32,778 nt of DNA from an uncultured Lachnospira sp. Lineage in GTDB: Bacteria; Bacillota; Clostridia; Lachnospirales; Lachnospiraceae. Positions within the stretch are counted from its first letter, which is position 1. Every line of letters begins with the position of its first letter. The position numbers and the translations under genes were made by a program. The stretch is taken from contig CAKRIN010000029.1 in NCBI GenBank assembly GCA_934343805.1, positions 1 to 32,778 of the forward strand. The letters run 5' to 3'. The notes under the pieces were generated by a model. The model was not told where the DNA came from, searched no databases, and saw only the letters and a list, made by a program, of their open reading frames with translations. Below are positions 18,251 to 26,072 of this stretch, in pieces.

Positions 18251-18279
18251 ATTATACATGATGCGTTTCAGGAATGCAA
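18251..18279 (-). promoter_or_regulatory. tRNA-Gln promoter
   Basis: On minus, TTGCAT (18274-18279), 17 bp, perfect TATAAT (18251-18256), about 20 bp before the tRNA. A small inverted repeat ATGTCG-TGA-CGACAT (18231-18245) lies between the promoter and the tRNA 5' end. Confidence 0.85.
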
Positions 18280-18287
18280 GCACTTTT

Positions 18288-18695
18288 TTAAAATTTTTTT
18301 AAGCGAACTGTTCCATCAGCATCTGTTCCAAGATTAGCTGTTCTTTCAGATGCTGTTCCAACAAAGAACTTATACTGGTTAAGCACTGTATCCTTCTTCA
18401 TATCCATAACAGCTTTCTTGATATCAACATCTTCAACACTGCTCTGTGCAGCAACAAGATTAAACTTATTAGCATAACCAAAATCAAATGTAAATTCTTT
18501 AGGAGAAGCATATAATGCTGCCTTATTTTTATGTTCCCTTTCGTCAGCTTGTCTGTTCCCAGATGAATCAGCCTGAAGCTGTTCTTCTTTAACTGGTTCC
18601 TGTGCAGGTACAATTTTATTATCAGGCATTTCTGCTGCATATCTGTTATTATAATTATTGTAATATGTGTTAATATTAATTCCACCTGCTGTCAT
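18288..18695 (-). CDS. Unrecognised small protein under a flagellar-type promoter
   Basis: A 134-residue soluble protein I do not recognise. The N-terminus is Asn/Tyr-rich (GGININTYYNNYNN), the middle (about 28-65) is charged and probably disordered, and the C-terminal half (SPKEFTFDFGYANKF, then DIKKAVMDMKKDTVLNQYKFFVG split over a likely helix) looks like a folded, conserved region. No signal peptide, membrane segment or catalytic motif. The ATG at 18695 has AAGGAG six bases upstream; an upstream ATG lacks one. Its promoter is an exact sigma-28 type site at 18787-18813, so it probably belongs to the late flagellar/chemotaxis regulon. That role is inferred from the promoter only. Confidence 0.75.
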   Translation of the reverse strand: MTAGGININTYYNNYNNRYAAEMPDNKIVPAQEPVKEEQLQADSSGNRQADEREHKNKAALYASPKEFTFDFGYANKFNLVAAQSSVEDVDIKKAVMDMKKDTVLNQYKFFVGTASERTANLGTDADGTVRLKKF

Positions 18696-18786
18696 AGCTG
18701 ACTCCTTTCCAAGCTGTACGCTCATTATTTAATATATATTCCAGTTGCTGTGAATATTTTCCATATATTTCTATTTTATTTATTAT

Positions 18787-18813
18787 TTATCGGCATGTTC
18801 TTCAAATAATTTA
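18787..18813 (-). promoter_or_regulatory. Sigma-28 (flagellar) promoter
   Basis: On minus, TAAA (18810-18813), 15 bp, GCCGATAA (18787-18794). This matches the sigma-28/SigD consensus (TAAA, about 15 bp, GCCGATAA/T) at essentially every position. The start of transcription would be near 18780, leaving a leader of about 85 nt before the ATG at 18695. Confidence 0.87.
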
Positions 18814-18928
18814 TCACCTTATTTTAATAAAATCCACATATCAGTACTAATTTCCCATAGTTTTCAACATTTACAAGTCAATTGTACACTTATTATGGAT
18901 TAAATTTTTATAAACACTTTTATAATCG

Positions 18929-18957
18929 TTGACCTCAATGTCTGATTACCTTAAAAT
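18929..18957 (+). promoter_or_regulatory. Promoter of the 18996 membrane protein gene
   Basis: TTGACC (18929-18934), 17 bp, TAAAAT (18952-18957). The rest of the 300-bp gap 18696-18995 holds only the sigma-28 promoter and A+T-rich DNA. Confidence 0.7.
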
Positions 18958-18995
18958 GTATATATTGCTTATAATTTAAGGAGAATATTTGCATT

Positions 18996-19538
18996 ATGAA
19001 TAAGAAGAACACTTTGCTTATTCTTGTTGGTATCTTTATGATATGCACAAGATTTTGGATTTCTATTGGAATTGTACACATTGATATTAGTAACGATATT
19101 ATTGGATATATACTGATTTTTCTAGGCATGAGAGAACTTGCCGGGCTTAATTCCAGATTCAAAAAGGGACTCATAATATCCATCATCGGTTTCGCCGGAG
19201 CTGTTTTATCACAGTATCTGACAGCAAGAGACTGGCCAGCTTCTCCAGAAACCATGTATTCTATAGCAATAGGCATAAGCGTGGTTTTTGCCATATACTT
19301 TACTTATTACTATACAGAGGCTCTTATTATGGAAGCCAAGGTTCAGGAAAAAACAGCAGTTACCAGAAATTATCAGGTTACATGGCTTTTGCTTTCAGCC
19401 GGTATATTCATTCATTATTTTGCATTCAAATCATCAACAACAATGTTATCTATTCTTGTTGAAGCCTTTATAGCAATGATTTCGTTATATTACTGTTTTT
19501 CTGTTTTTTCTTCAAGCAGGCAGCTTTATGAGGACTAA
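18996..19538 (+). CDS. Polytopic membrane protein of unknown function
   Basis: A 180-residue hydrophobic protein with about six predicted membrane segments (near 5-25, 32-48, 57-77, 88-108, 128-145 and 150-172) and short charged loops, one containing EAKVQEKTAVTRN. No family is recognised and no catalytic motif is visible. AAGGAG lies 12 bases before the ATG, a rather long spacing; no better in-frame start is seen. It is preceded by its own promoter. An imperfect inverted repeat (AACGGATT near 19555, AATCCGTT near 19600) downstream might end the transcript weakly. Confidence 0.7.
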   Translation: MNKKNTLLILVGIFMICTRFWISIGIVHIDISNDIIGYILIFLGMRELAGLNSRFKKGLIISIIGFAGAVLSQYLTARDWPASPETMYSIAIGISVVFAIYFTYYYTEALIMEAKVQEKTAVTRNYQVTWLLLSAGIFIHYFAFKSSTTMLSILVEAFIAMISLYYCFSVFSSSRQLYED

Positions 19539-19603
19539 ATGCTTTACATTGTTTAACGGATTTATTTTTCTGATTAAGATTATTCAATTATGAATCCAAT
19601 CCG

Positions 19604-19632
19604 TTGACTTTTACCTTTAACAGTGTTTTAAT
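19604..19632 (+). promoter_or_regulatory. Promoter of the PII gene
   Basis: TTGACT (19604-19609), 17 bp, TTTAAT (19627-19632), 29 bp before the ATG. Confidence 0.7.
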
Positions 19633-19661
19633 GATGTCGTCAACACGAAAGGATGTTAATT

Positions 19662-20000
19662 ATGAAGAAGTTAGAGATTATTATCAGACCAGAAAGACTT
19701 GATGATCTTAAGACAATTCTTAACAGCAATGGTGCACATGGACTTATGATATCCAACATTATGGGATATGGTAGCCAGCGTGGTCACAAGCAGGTATATA
19801 ATGGTGTTGATTTCGGCGGCAATCTTCTGCCTAAAGTCAAGGTAGAATCCATTGTGTCTGATGAAACGTATGAAGCAATCATAGATCAGATAATCGAACA
19901 GATTAATACTGGTGAATATGGTGATGGCAAAATATTTGTATATGATGTATATGATGCCATAAGAATCCGTACCGGTGAACGTGGAACGGATGCCCTGTAA
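19662..20000 (+). CDS. PII family signal protein
   Basis: A 112-residue trimer-forming PII protein that senses ATP/ADP and 2-oxoglutarate and adjusts nitrogen metabolism. It aligns without gaps to E. coli GlnB through the T-loop (GYGSQRGHKQVYNG) and LLPKVKVE, and the C-terminal signature GDGKIFVYDVYDAIRIRTGERG is present. The residue corresponding to the uridylylated Tyr51 is F51, so it cannot be modified there. The ATG at 19662 is preferred (AAAGGA eight bases upstream) over the ATG nine bases earlier. No ammonium transporter gene adjoins it. It has its own promoter and terminator, and the glutamine synthetase III gene 11 kb away is a natural regulatory partner, by inference only. Confidence 0.92.
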   Translation: MKKLEIIIRPERLDDLKTILNSNGAHGLMISNIMGYGSQRGHKQVYNGVDFGGNLLPKVKVESIVSDETYEAIIDQIIEQINTGEYGDGKIFVYDVYDAIRIRTGERGTDAL

Positions 20001-20034
20001 TTACATCTGCTATCAATTTTTTATTGTTATCAAC

Positions 20035-20079
20035 GGAGATAACAGTCAGGTTTAGTGCCAGACTGCTGTCTCCTTTTTT
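20035..20079 (+). terminator. Terminator after the PII gene
   Basis: A 13-position stem (20035-20047 with 20061-20073; one mismatch, one G-U) is followed by TTTTTT at 20074-20079. Confidence 0.85.
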
Positions 20080-20129
20080 GTATATTAATCTCGCTATCTG
20101 TATCCCATAACCGTACAGATATATTAAAG

Positions 20130-20164
20130 GGGGATCATAGGAAACTACCCAGCCTATGATCCCC
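20130..20164. terminator. Terminator at the end of the acetylation operon
   Basis: Perfect 12-bp arms GGGGATCATAGG (20130-20141) and CCTATGATCCCC (20153-20164) close an 11-nt loop, 15 bp past the DHHW gene stop. The minus-strand tail is CCTTTAATAT; on plus a TTTTT follows after GCCCC. It may act in both directions. Confidence 0.7.
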
Positions 20165-20178
20165 GCCCCTTTTTATGT

Positions 20179-21618
20179 TTATTGACATATGCCTTTTAAC
20201 TCCCGGACACGGTCACTTGTCGATGTTATAGATATATTATTAACAAAAACGACATTTTCAATATTATTCTTATCGATAAGTTCAGACACGCTGTCCTTAT
20301 AATATCTGTAATCAATCACATACACATTCTGAAAATTTTCAACAAGAAACGGAACCATTGCATTTCCAAACGACTCTTTTATAACAAGAACCGATGAGCC
20401 ATCTGTTACATTTGGATTATTGATTTCCGTATATGCATTATCCCCACCTATAAATGCACTGTATTTACTTGTATTATTCCACCTCGACACATCTGTAACA
20501 ATATTATAGTCTATATACTGATTATCTTTATTAATCATCTTAAGAGAATTGGTCGAAAACGGCTCATACGCTATAAGATTATCCGGATTGCTGTTAAGAG
20601 AGGATACCCTTGTCTGTGTGTAATAGCTTCCGACAAATGCGCCCATATCATGTTCCTTGAAACTATCCAGCGAATATGCATTCTTCCCAAGCTGCGTCAT
20701 AAAGGCAGTGTATGCATAATATGCTCCCAGAGCTGTCCAATGATGGTCTGTCCTGAAATATATGTATTCATCTCTATGCTGGTGCAGCAGATTATATATA
20801 TAACATTTTCCGACATCGCTGTTCATATTGCTGTACATGTATAGTATCGCTTTTCTTTGATTGCTGCTTGTTATGCTGTTTCTTGTTGCATTATCAAGCG
20901 TTACATCTATTGATGTAGGCACAATCATATTATATACAGTAGCTTTACCTTTAAGTTTGTCAGCAAGATTATTTACAACTGATACATACTCATCTGAAAC
21001 TGTTTTTGAAAATGAATAATAATTATATGCACTATCTCCAACGACAAATATAGAACCTAACGACTCCCCTGCTTTAGCTGACGTTCCTGTTCCAGACTCA
21101 TCTGAATCGACATTATTGCCTATCTCATCCGCTTTTATTGTTACAGTGTCATCATACGAATAATTAATCTCTCTGCTTTCTTCTTCGGGTTCTGTAACCT
21201 TTTCACTATCAATGTTATTAAGATAATCAAATTGCCTCTCATCTATATCTGTATCCGGTATATCATCACCCTTTACAACCTCTCCGTGAATGACATTTTT
21301 TCTTATACCATACAATCCTGTCATAAATTCATTACAGCTTATAAGTCCGTCTCTTCCTGGAAATGTGTCAGAAAACCATGTATCTATTCCTGCAAAATAT
21401 GTTCCATCCAAAAAGTCATCCGCAGATATTTCCGGAAAACTGCTTAACATCCTCTTCTCTGTGACTGAGCGTTTTGGGCGCAAAGGTATCAGCAATGATA
21501 TAACGGCCCCTGCAACAATGGCAGCCAGGAATGCCACTATCTTAATTAAGGCTGCCTTCTTAATAATATATTGTTTGTACTTTACACTTGTTTTATCAAC
21601 ATTTTTCATAAAGTTCAT
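20179..21618 (-). CDS. DHHW/AlgJ-like protein, probable polysaccharide O-acetylation partner
   Basis: A 479-residue protein with a basic N-terminus, one transmembrane anchor (about 22-46) and an extracytoplasmic domain. It carries the DHHW motif at 291-294 (FRTDHHWTALGAY) and SFGN at 416-419. By analogy with AlgX/AlgJ (SGNH-like), D291, H293 and S416 are candidate catalytic residues. Residues ~117-185 form an acidic, probably flexible insert. The ATG at 21618 is nine bases from AAGGA; a GTG two codons earlier is too close to it. It lies 26 bp downstream of the MBOAT gene, the classic pairing in which the MBOAT moves acetyl groups across the membrane and the DHHW/AlgJ-like protein places them on a polysaccharide. 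Which polymer is modified cannot be told. Confidence 0.88.
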   Translation of the reverse strand: MNFMKNVDKTSVKYKQYIIKKAALIKIVAFLAAIVAGAVISLLIPLRPKRSVTEKRMLSSFPEISADDFLDGTYFAGIDTWFSDTFPGRDGLISCNEFMTGLYGIRKNVIHGEVVKGDDIPDTDIDERQFDYLNNIDSEKVTEPEEESREINYSYDDTVTIKADEIGNNVDSDESGTGTSAKAGESLGSIFVVGDSAYNYYSFSKTVSDEYVSVVNNLADKLKGKATVYNMIVPTSIDVTLDNATRNSITSSNQRKAILYMYSNMNSDVGKCYIYNLLHQHRDEYIYFRTDHHWTALGAYYAYTAFMTQLGKNAYSLDSFKEHDMGAFVGSYYTQTRVSSLNSNPDNLIAYEPFSTNSLKMINKDNQYIDYNIVTDVSRWNNTSKYSAFIGGDNAYTEINNPNVTDGSSVLVIKESFGNAMVPFLVENFQNVYVIDYRYYKDSVSELIDKNNIENVVFVNNISITSTSDRVRELKGICQ

Positions 21619-21644
21619 ATCCACGGATCCTTACATGTATATTA

Positions 21645-23093
21645 TTAAAATCTGAAATAAATAAATGGATTATAGCTGTTTCCAATCAGTGCAATTGTTG
21701 AAAGGAACAGCAATATAACTGGAAGCACTATATTGAGTGCATTGTAAATGTATGTAATATTAATATTTCCTTCAAGTGCTATTTTTTGCAATCTTACAGA
21801 CATATTCTTAACCAGAGGCGTTGCTGCGATCAGTGCAATAATAAGGAAAAATATATTATTAATAATCACGGTATTAGTTTCAACATTAGTAAACATATTG
21901 CCATTAGCGCCAAACATTGTCCTTATGCATGCCCTAAGCATAGCAAAATCTGAGAATCTGAACAATACCCAGCCAAAAAATACTACCAGTCCTGTATATA
22001 TCCTAGGTACTATTTTCCCTGCTGCTCCACGAATCTTTCCAAACAATTTCAGAATCGCAAATTTCTCTAATGCAAGAAAAACAAAAAAATACATTCCCCA
22101 TAAAATGAAGTTCAATGATGCCCCATGCCATAATCCCGTAAGACTCCATACTACAAACATATTAAATATCTGCCTTGCAAGTCCTTTCTGGTTTCCTCCT
22201 AATGGTATATACAGGTAATCCCTGAAAAATGTTCCTAAAGATATATGCCATCTTCTCCAGAAATCTGTTATTGAACATGCAGTATATGGATAATTAAAGT
22301 TCTCTTTATAATGGAATCCTGTCATTTTGCCAAGACCTATTGCCATATCAGAATATGCAGAGAAGTCAAGATATATTTCCAAAGCATACAAAAGCATTGC
22401 AAACCAGCTTCCAAGAACCGTTGCCTGGCTTATCCGGGAAACACTCTCTGGCAGCACACTTTCAATTATAGATGCACATGTATTGGCAAGCAGTGTCTTC
22501 TTTGCAAGTCCTGTACAGAATCGTGATATACCATCATTCATATCATCTATGCCGGTCTTTCTCTCTTTAAGATCGTCTGCTATATCTTTATATCTTACAA
22601 TCGGTCCCGCTATACACTGATGAAATAACGCAGCATATAAAAGCACTTTCCAATAGTGATGATCCGCTTCCACATCACCTCTGTATACATCAACAACATA
22701 TGATATAAGCTGAAAAGTATAGAACGATATACCAACCGGAAGTACAATCTCTGGTATAACCGATGGAACACCTGTTACAAAACGTGATAATTCACACACA
22801 AATCCCAGATACTTGAAAAAAGCCAGAATACAAAGACTGGCTGTTATGTCTGCTGCCAGAATATATCCTGACTTTCTCCTGCTCCTGAAATGTTCAACTC
22901 CAAGCGCACCAAGATAGTTAATCATTGCCATTGCCATCATTACCAGAAGATATTTAGGCGATGTCCACGCATAAAATATCAGTGAAAAGATAAGCAGGCA
23001 TATATTCTTTTTTTTGATATCCGAAATAACTGCATAACACAGCAGATTAACCGGAAGAAAAATGTATATAAATAATAGGCTTGAAAAAACCAT
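21645..23093 (-). CDS. MBOAT family membrane O-acyltransferase (AlgI/DltB-like)
   Basis: A 482-residue polytopic protein with ten or more membrane segments. The MBOAT signature is clear: WRRWH (279-283), FFRDYLYIPLGGN (289-301) and the catalytic H323 in LTGLWHGASLNF. Standard length for AlgI/DltB proteins. The ATG at 23093 follows the stop of the DUF624 gene by only 2 bp, with the ribosome site inside that gene's purine-rich 3' end, so the two are coupled. The DHHW gene follows. No DltA/C/D-like neighbours are present, which argues for polysaccharide acetylation rather than D-alanylation. Confidence 0.92.
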   Translation of the reverse strand: MVFSSLLFIYIFLPVNLLCYAVISDIKKKNICLLIFSLIFYAWTSPKYLLVMMAMAMINYLGALGVEHFRSRRKSGYILAADITASLCILAFFKYLGFVCELSRFVTGVPSVIPEIVLPVGISFYTFQLISYVVDVYRGDVEADHHYWKVLLYAALFHQCIAGPIVRYKDIADDLKERKTGIDDMNDGISRFCTGLAKKTLLANTCASIIESVLPESVSRISQATVLGSWFAMLLYALEIYLDFSAYSDMAIGLGKMTGFHYKENFNYPYTACSITDFWRRWHISLGTFFRDYLYIPLGGNQKGLARQIFNMFVVWSLTGLWHGASLNFILWGMYFFVFLALEKFAILKLFGKIRGAAGKIVPRIYTGLVVFFGWVLFRFSDFAMLRACIRTMFGANGNMFTNVETNTVIINNIFFLIIALIAATPLVKNMSVRLQKIALEGNINITYIYNALNIVLPVILLFLSTIALIGNSYNPFIYFRF

Positions 23094-23095
23094 TG

Positions 23096-23758
23096 CTACT
23101 CTTCCTCTTCTTTAGTATCCTCTATCTCCTCTGTCTGATTTGGCTGCGAACCCTTTTCAAGATGCTTGAATATACTCGAGAAAATAAAAGAATCCACATA
23201 AAGAATAAGCGGTATTGTAACTATAAATGCTGTAAAATAAATACATGAAAAATATGTAAGTCCCACTGTAGCAATAAGCATTATTACCGTCTGTGGCAGA
23301 TGATGTATGCTTATTATAAGCGCATTTTTTAATGTGACTGGTATTTTGTTATCATATCTTGACAGAAGTGCGAATGAATACATCATTACTGCAACCCACA
23401 CTGCCATAACTCCAATAACAACAAATATAAATATAACGCCAACCTGTGATCCCTGTACAAGTCCCCACTGGACGCTTGCCCTTAAGTCTATGTAAAGCAG
23501 GAATCCTATAACAACATGAATAAGTTCTATTAATAATCCCTGTACAAAATTCATCTTAAATGACTTCCAGAAATCCTTATAAACATAACTTTCTTCATCA
23601 CGTACAAGCTTAATTCCTGAATATACCGCTGCCGTAAGAGAAGCTCCTATAGTGATAACAGGCAGACAGAATACTACAGTAATAATTGCAAGTATTATAA
23701 AATCTCCCGCTTTAGTAAGTCCTTTAAAAAATTTACCATCTAAACTAAATCCGTTCAT
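23096..23758 (-). CDS. DUF624 (YesL-like) membrane protein
   Basis: A 220-residue membrane protein with about five to six membrane segments and a strongly acidic cytoplasmic tail (EEIEDTKEEEE). The N-terminal pattern (FFKGLTKAGDFIILAIITVVFCLPVITIGAS) with the conserved CLPVITIGAS is characteristic of DUF624/YesL proteins, often found near carbohydrate genes; their function is unknown. AGGGG lies nine bases before the ATG. It is the first gene of a three-gene operon with the MBOAT and DHHW genes, and is divergent from the membrane protein gene at 23918. Confidence 0.85.
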   Translation of the reverse strand: MNGFSLDGKFFKGLTKAGDFIILAIITVVFCLPVITIGASLTAAVYSGIKLVRDEESYVYKDFWKSFKMNFVQGLLIELIHVVIGFLLYIDLRASVQWGLVQGSQVGVIFIFVVIGVMAVWVAVMMYSFALLSRYDNKIPVTLKNALIISIHHLPQTVIMLIATVGLTYFSCIYFTAFIVTIPLILYVDSFIFSSIFKHLEKGSQPNQTEEIEDTKEEEE

Positions 23759-23788
23759 AATTATATTCCCCTTTGCTTAAACATAATG

Positions 23789-23816
23789 ATTATACAAAAC
23801 CTTGCGTAAAAATCAA
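23789..23816 (-). promoter_or_regulatory. Promoter of the DUF624-MBOAT-DHHW operon
   Basis: On minus, TTGATT (23811-23816), 16 bp, perfect TATAAT (23789-23794), about 30 bp before the first gene. A weaker plus-strand pair, TTGTTT (23855-23860) and GATAAA (23878-23883), could serve the divergent gene. Confidence 0.6.
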
Positions 23817-23917
23817 AGAATTTTTCATATATATTTCTTAAATGTTTCTAAAAGTTGTTTCTTTTAATTCCAATTGTGATAAACTGTTACTCATCCACGC
23901 ATTTATAAGGAGCAGAT

Positions 23918-24619
23918 ATGGCTAAAGGAAACAATATTCATGATGAAATAAAAGAGCAGAGAAAGAAATTCAAGGAGCTCACTTTTTCTGGCAAAATACA
24001 GTATATATGGCAATACTACAAGGTTCCAATAATAGGAATAATTCTTGCTGTTTTGTTTGCCGGATCACTGACATACTCAATCATAAAAAATAATTACGAT
24101 ACAGTATGTTTCATAGCTGTTCTTGATGGAAAGATTGACGGAGGTGAAGATGATTCAGATGTTCTTTCTACAGGCTTCACCAGATATCTCGGCATAGATG
24201 GCAGACGCAAGCAGATTGATCTTTCATACACATTTTCTCTTAAAGAGAATGATTTAGACCAGGAAGCATACGTTACATCTAACAAAATATATACTTATGC
24301 ATCTACCGGCTCGCTTGATGGTTATCTGTCAGAAAAAGAATATATTGATTATTTCTGCACAGATCGTAATATATTCTTTACAGATTTAAGAGATCTTTTT
24401 TCAGATGATGAATTTGAAACTCTTAAAGACTATATAATATATTTTACTAACAGCAATGGGGAGTCATATCCAATAGCTATAGATCTTTCAGACGCTCCTG
24501 TAATTAAAAGTAGCGGGCTTAATATGAAACAGCCATGCTACGGCATAGTCTCATCTTCAAAATATCAGGATAATGCTGCTGACTTCATAAGATTTGTCTT
24601 TGAAATGGATCGCGCATGA
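23918..24619 (+). CDS. Single-span membrane protein of unknown function
   Basis: A 233-residue protein: a charged cytoplasmic N-terminus (about 1-33), one transmembrane segment (about 36-55, VPIIGIILAVLFAGSLTYS), and an extracytoplasmic domain rich in acidic and aromatic residues. I recognise no domain. GGAG lies five bases before the ATG. It is divergent from the DUF624 operon. Its stop is only 2 bp from the stop of the convergent acetyltransferase gene, with no terminator between. Confidence 0.75.
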   Translation: MAKGNNIHDEIKEQRKKFKELTFSGKIQYIWQYYKVPIIGIILAVLFAGSLTYSIIKNNYDTVCFIAVLDGKIDGGEDDSDVLSTGFTRYLGIDGRRKQIDLSYTFSLKENDLDQEAYVTSNKIYTYASTGSLDGYLSEKEYIDYFCTDRNIFFTDLRDLFSDDEFETLKDYIIYFTNSNGESYPIAIDLSDAPVIKSSGLNMKQPCYGIVSSSKYQDNAADFIRFVFEMDRA

Positions 24620-24621
24620 TC

Positions 24622-25317
24622 CTATAATATTTTTCTATAAATATTCATCCCATTAATATCAGCAGCATATTCACTAAATCCGAGTCTGTATGCCAGAGAT
24701 ATTGATGGGATATTTTTTATATCCGTACATATATAAAGCTCATCTATATAAAATCTGTCTCTTGCAACCTTTATCAGCCGGGTGCACACCTCAAGTGCAA
24801 CATGTTTTCCCTGCCACTCTTTCCTGACCAGATAGCCAAGCTCCTGACAAGTGTTTCCATCTATGCTACGATTCTCTATCCCTATTCTTCCGACAAGGCT
24901 TCCGGTGTTCTTATCCCAGACAAGCCATAATCCATATCCAAAGAATCCGTACATATTTTCAATATATTTCTCTGTAAATACTTTCTCTTCTTCGTATTCA
25001 TACAAAGGTTCTATATATGGACACTCCTTTAACGAATCATACAGATCATAACATTCTTGCAGATCTCCTACTGACATTTCTCTTATAATAAATCTGTCTG
25101 TTTCAAAAATAACAAGTGGCTCCTTCTTCTTCCTTGCAAGTACCTCTTCACATACACTTTCATCTATATCATCAATGTCATACACAACATACTTTGCCTT
25201 ACCCCTGTAATTCTCACCAACTCCAATATCCGGCACATCTATTGTTCCATCTTCATTTATAATATCAGCATCACCTGCCGTAACACTGTCCTGTCCTACA
25301 AAAAACAACTTTCTCAT
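24622..25317 (-). CDS. GNAT family N-acetyltransferase with an N-terminal extension
   Basis: A 231-residue cytoplasmic enzyme. Residues ~72-231 are a GNAT domain of the RimJ/RimL type: an FIIREM start, the acetyl-CoA-binding loop near VRKEWQGKHVALEV, and a C-terminal ICTDIKNIPSISLAYRLGF in which an asparagine-like position precedes the SxxxAxxxGF pattern. Residues 1-70 (with IGVGENYRGKAKYVVYDID) are an extra, acidic region of unknown role. GGAT six to seven bases before the ATG is a modest ribosome site. The acceptor substrate is unknown. It is divergent from the cyclophilin gene. Confidence 0.82.
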   Translation of the reverse strand: MRKLFFVGQDSVTAGDADIINEDGTIDVPDIGVGENYRGKAKYVVYDIDDIDESVCEEVLARKKKEPLVIFETDRFIIREMSVGDLQECYDLYDSLKECPYIEPLYEYEEEKVFTEKYIENMYGFFGYGLWLVWDKNTGSLVGRIGIENRSIDGNTCQELGYLVRKEWQGKHVALEVCTRLIKVARDRFYIDELYICTDIKNIPSISLAYRLGFSEYAADINGMNIYRKIL

Positions 25318-25365
25318 ATAGTTATCCTGCCATCATACTTAAATTATTCTTTTCAAAGTTTTAAT

Positions 25366-25394
25366 TTGACTTTTACTTTACTACTATTTAGAAT
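25366..25394 (+). promoter_or_regulatory. Cyclophilin gene promoter
   Basis: TTGACT (25366-25371), 17 bp, TAGAAT (25389-25394). A second -10-like TATAAT at 25416-25421 has no good -35 partner. Confidence 0.6.
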
Positions 25395-25466
25395 ATCATA
25401 ATAACTCAGATATTGTATAATATCATAATATACAACATTTGAAATAATAAGAAATGGAGAAACAAT

Positions 25467-25985
25467 ATGTCAAATCCAATAGTTACATTTACAATGGAAA
25501 ATGGCGACATCATGAAAGCTGAACTCTATCCTGATGTTGCACCTGTATCTGTTAATAATTTTATAAGCCTTGTTAAACAGGGATTCTATGATGGTCTTAT
25601 CTTTCACAGAGTTATTGCTGGTTTCATGATTCAGGGTGGCGATCCTGAAGGAACAGGAATGGGTGGCCCTGGATACTCTATAAAAGGCGAATTCGCATCT
25701 AACGGCTTTAAGAATGATCTCAAGCACACAAGAGGTGTTCTTTCTATGGCCCGTTCAATGAGACCTGACTCTGCAGGATCACAGTTCTTTATTATGCATG
25801 CCAATGCTCCTCATCTTGATGGAGATTACGCTGCTTTTGGAAAGCTCATTGAAGGAGAAGATGTTCTCGACAAGATTGCAGGTATTGACACTGACTACAG
25901 CGACAGACCTAGAAAGCCTCAGGTTATGAAAACTGTTACTGTTGAAACTTTCGGTGTGGATTATCCAGAACCTGAAAAGCTTTAA
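25467..25985 (+). CDS. Cyclophilin-type peptidyl-prolyl cis-trans isomerase
   Basis: A 172-residue cytoplasmic cyclophilin catalysing proline isomerisation during protein folding. The catalytic arginine lies in LIFHRVIAGFMIQGGDPEGTG (motif FHRVI...MIQGGD), followed by GSQFFIMHANAPHLDG and AFGKLIEGEDVLDKI. No signal peptide, so it stays in the cytoplasm. GGAG precedes the ATG at the normal distance. It is monocistronic, with its own promoter and a strong terminator. Confidence 0.95.
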   Translation: MSNPIVTFTMENGDIMKAELYPDVAPVSVNNFISLVKQGFYDGLIFHRVIAGFMIQGGDPEGTGMGGPGYSIKGEFASNGFKNDLKHTRGVLSMARSMRPDSAGSQFFIMHANAPHLDGDYAAFGKLIEGEDVLDKIAGIDTDYSDRPRKPQVMKTVTVETFGVDYPEPEKL

Positions 25986-26004
25986 TTTTACATTTTTTAA
26001 TAAC

Positions 26005-26058
26005 AAAAGCCACTTTAACTCCGGTCATTCTCCTGAATTACCCGTTAAAGTGGCTTTT
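26005..26058. terminator. Bidirectional terminator, cyclophilin / TPM genes
   Basis: A perfect 15-bp stem (26005-26019 with 26044-26058, AAAAGCCACTTTAAC and complement) encloses a 24-nt loop. A/T-rich ends on both sides suit termination in both directions for the two convergent genes. Confidence 0.88.
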
Positions 26059-26072
26059 ATTAATTCATATTT

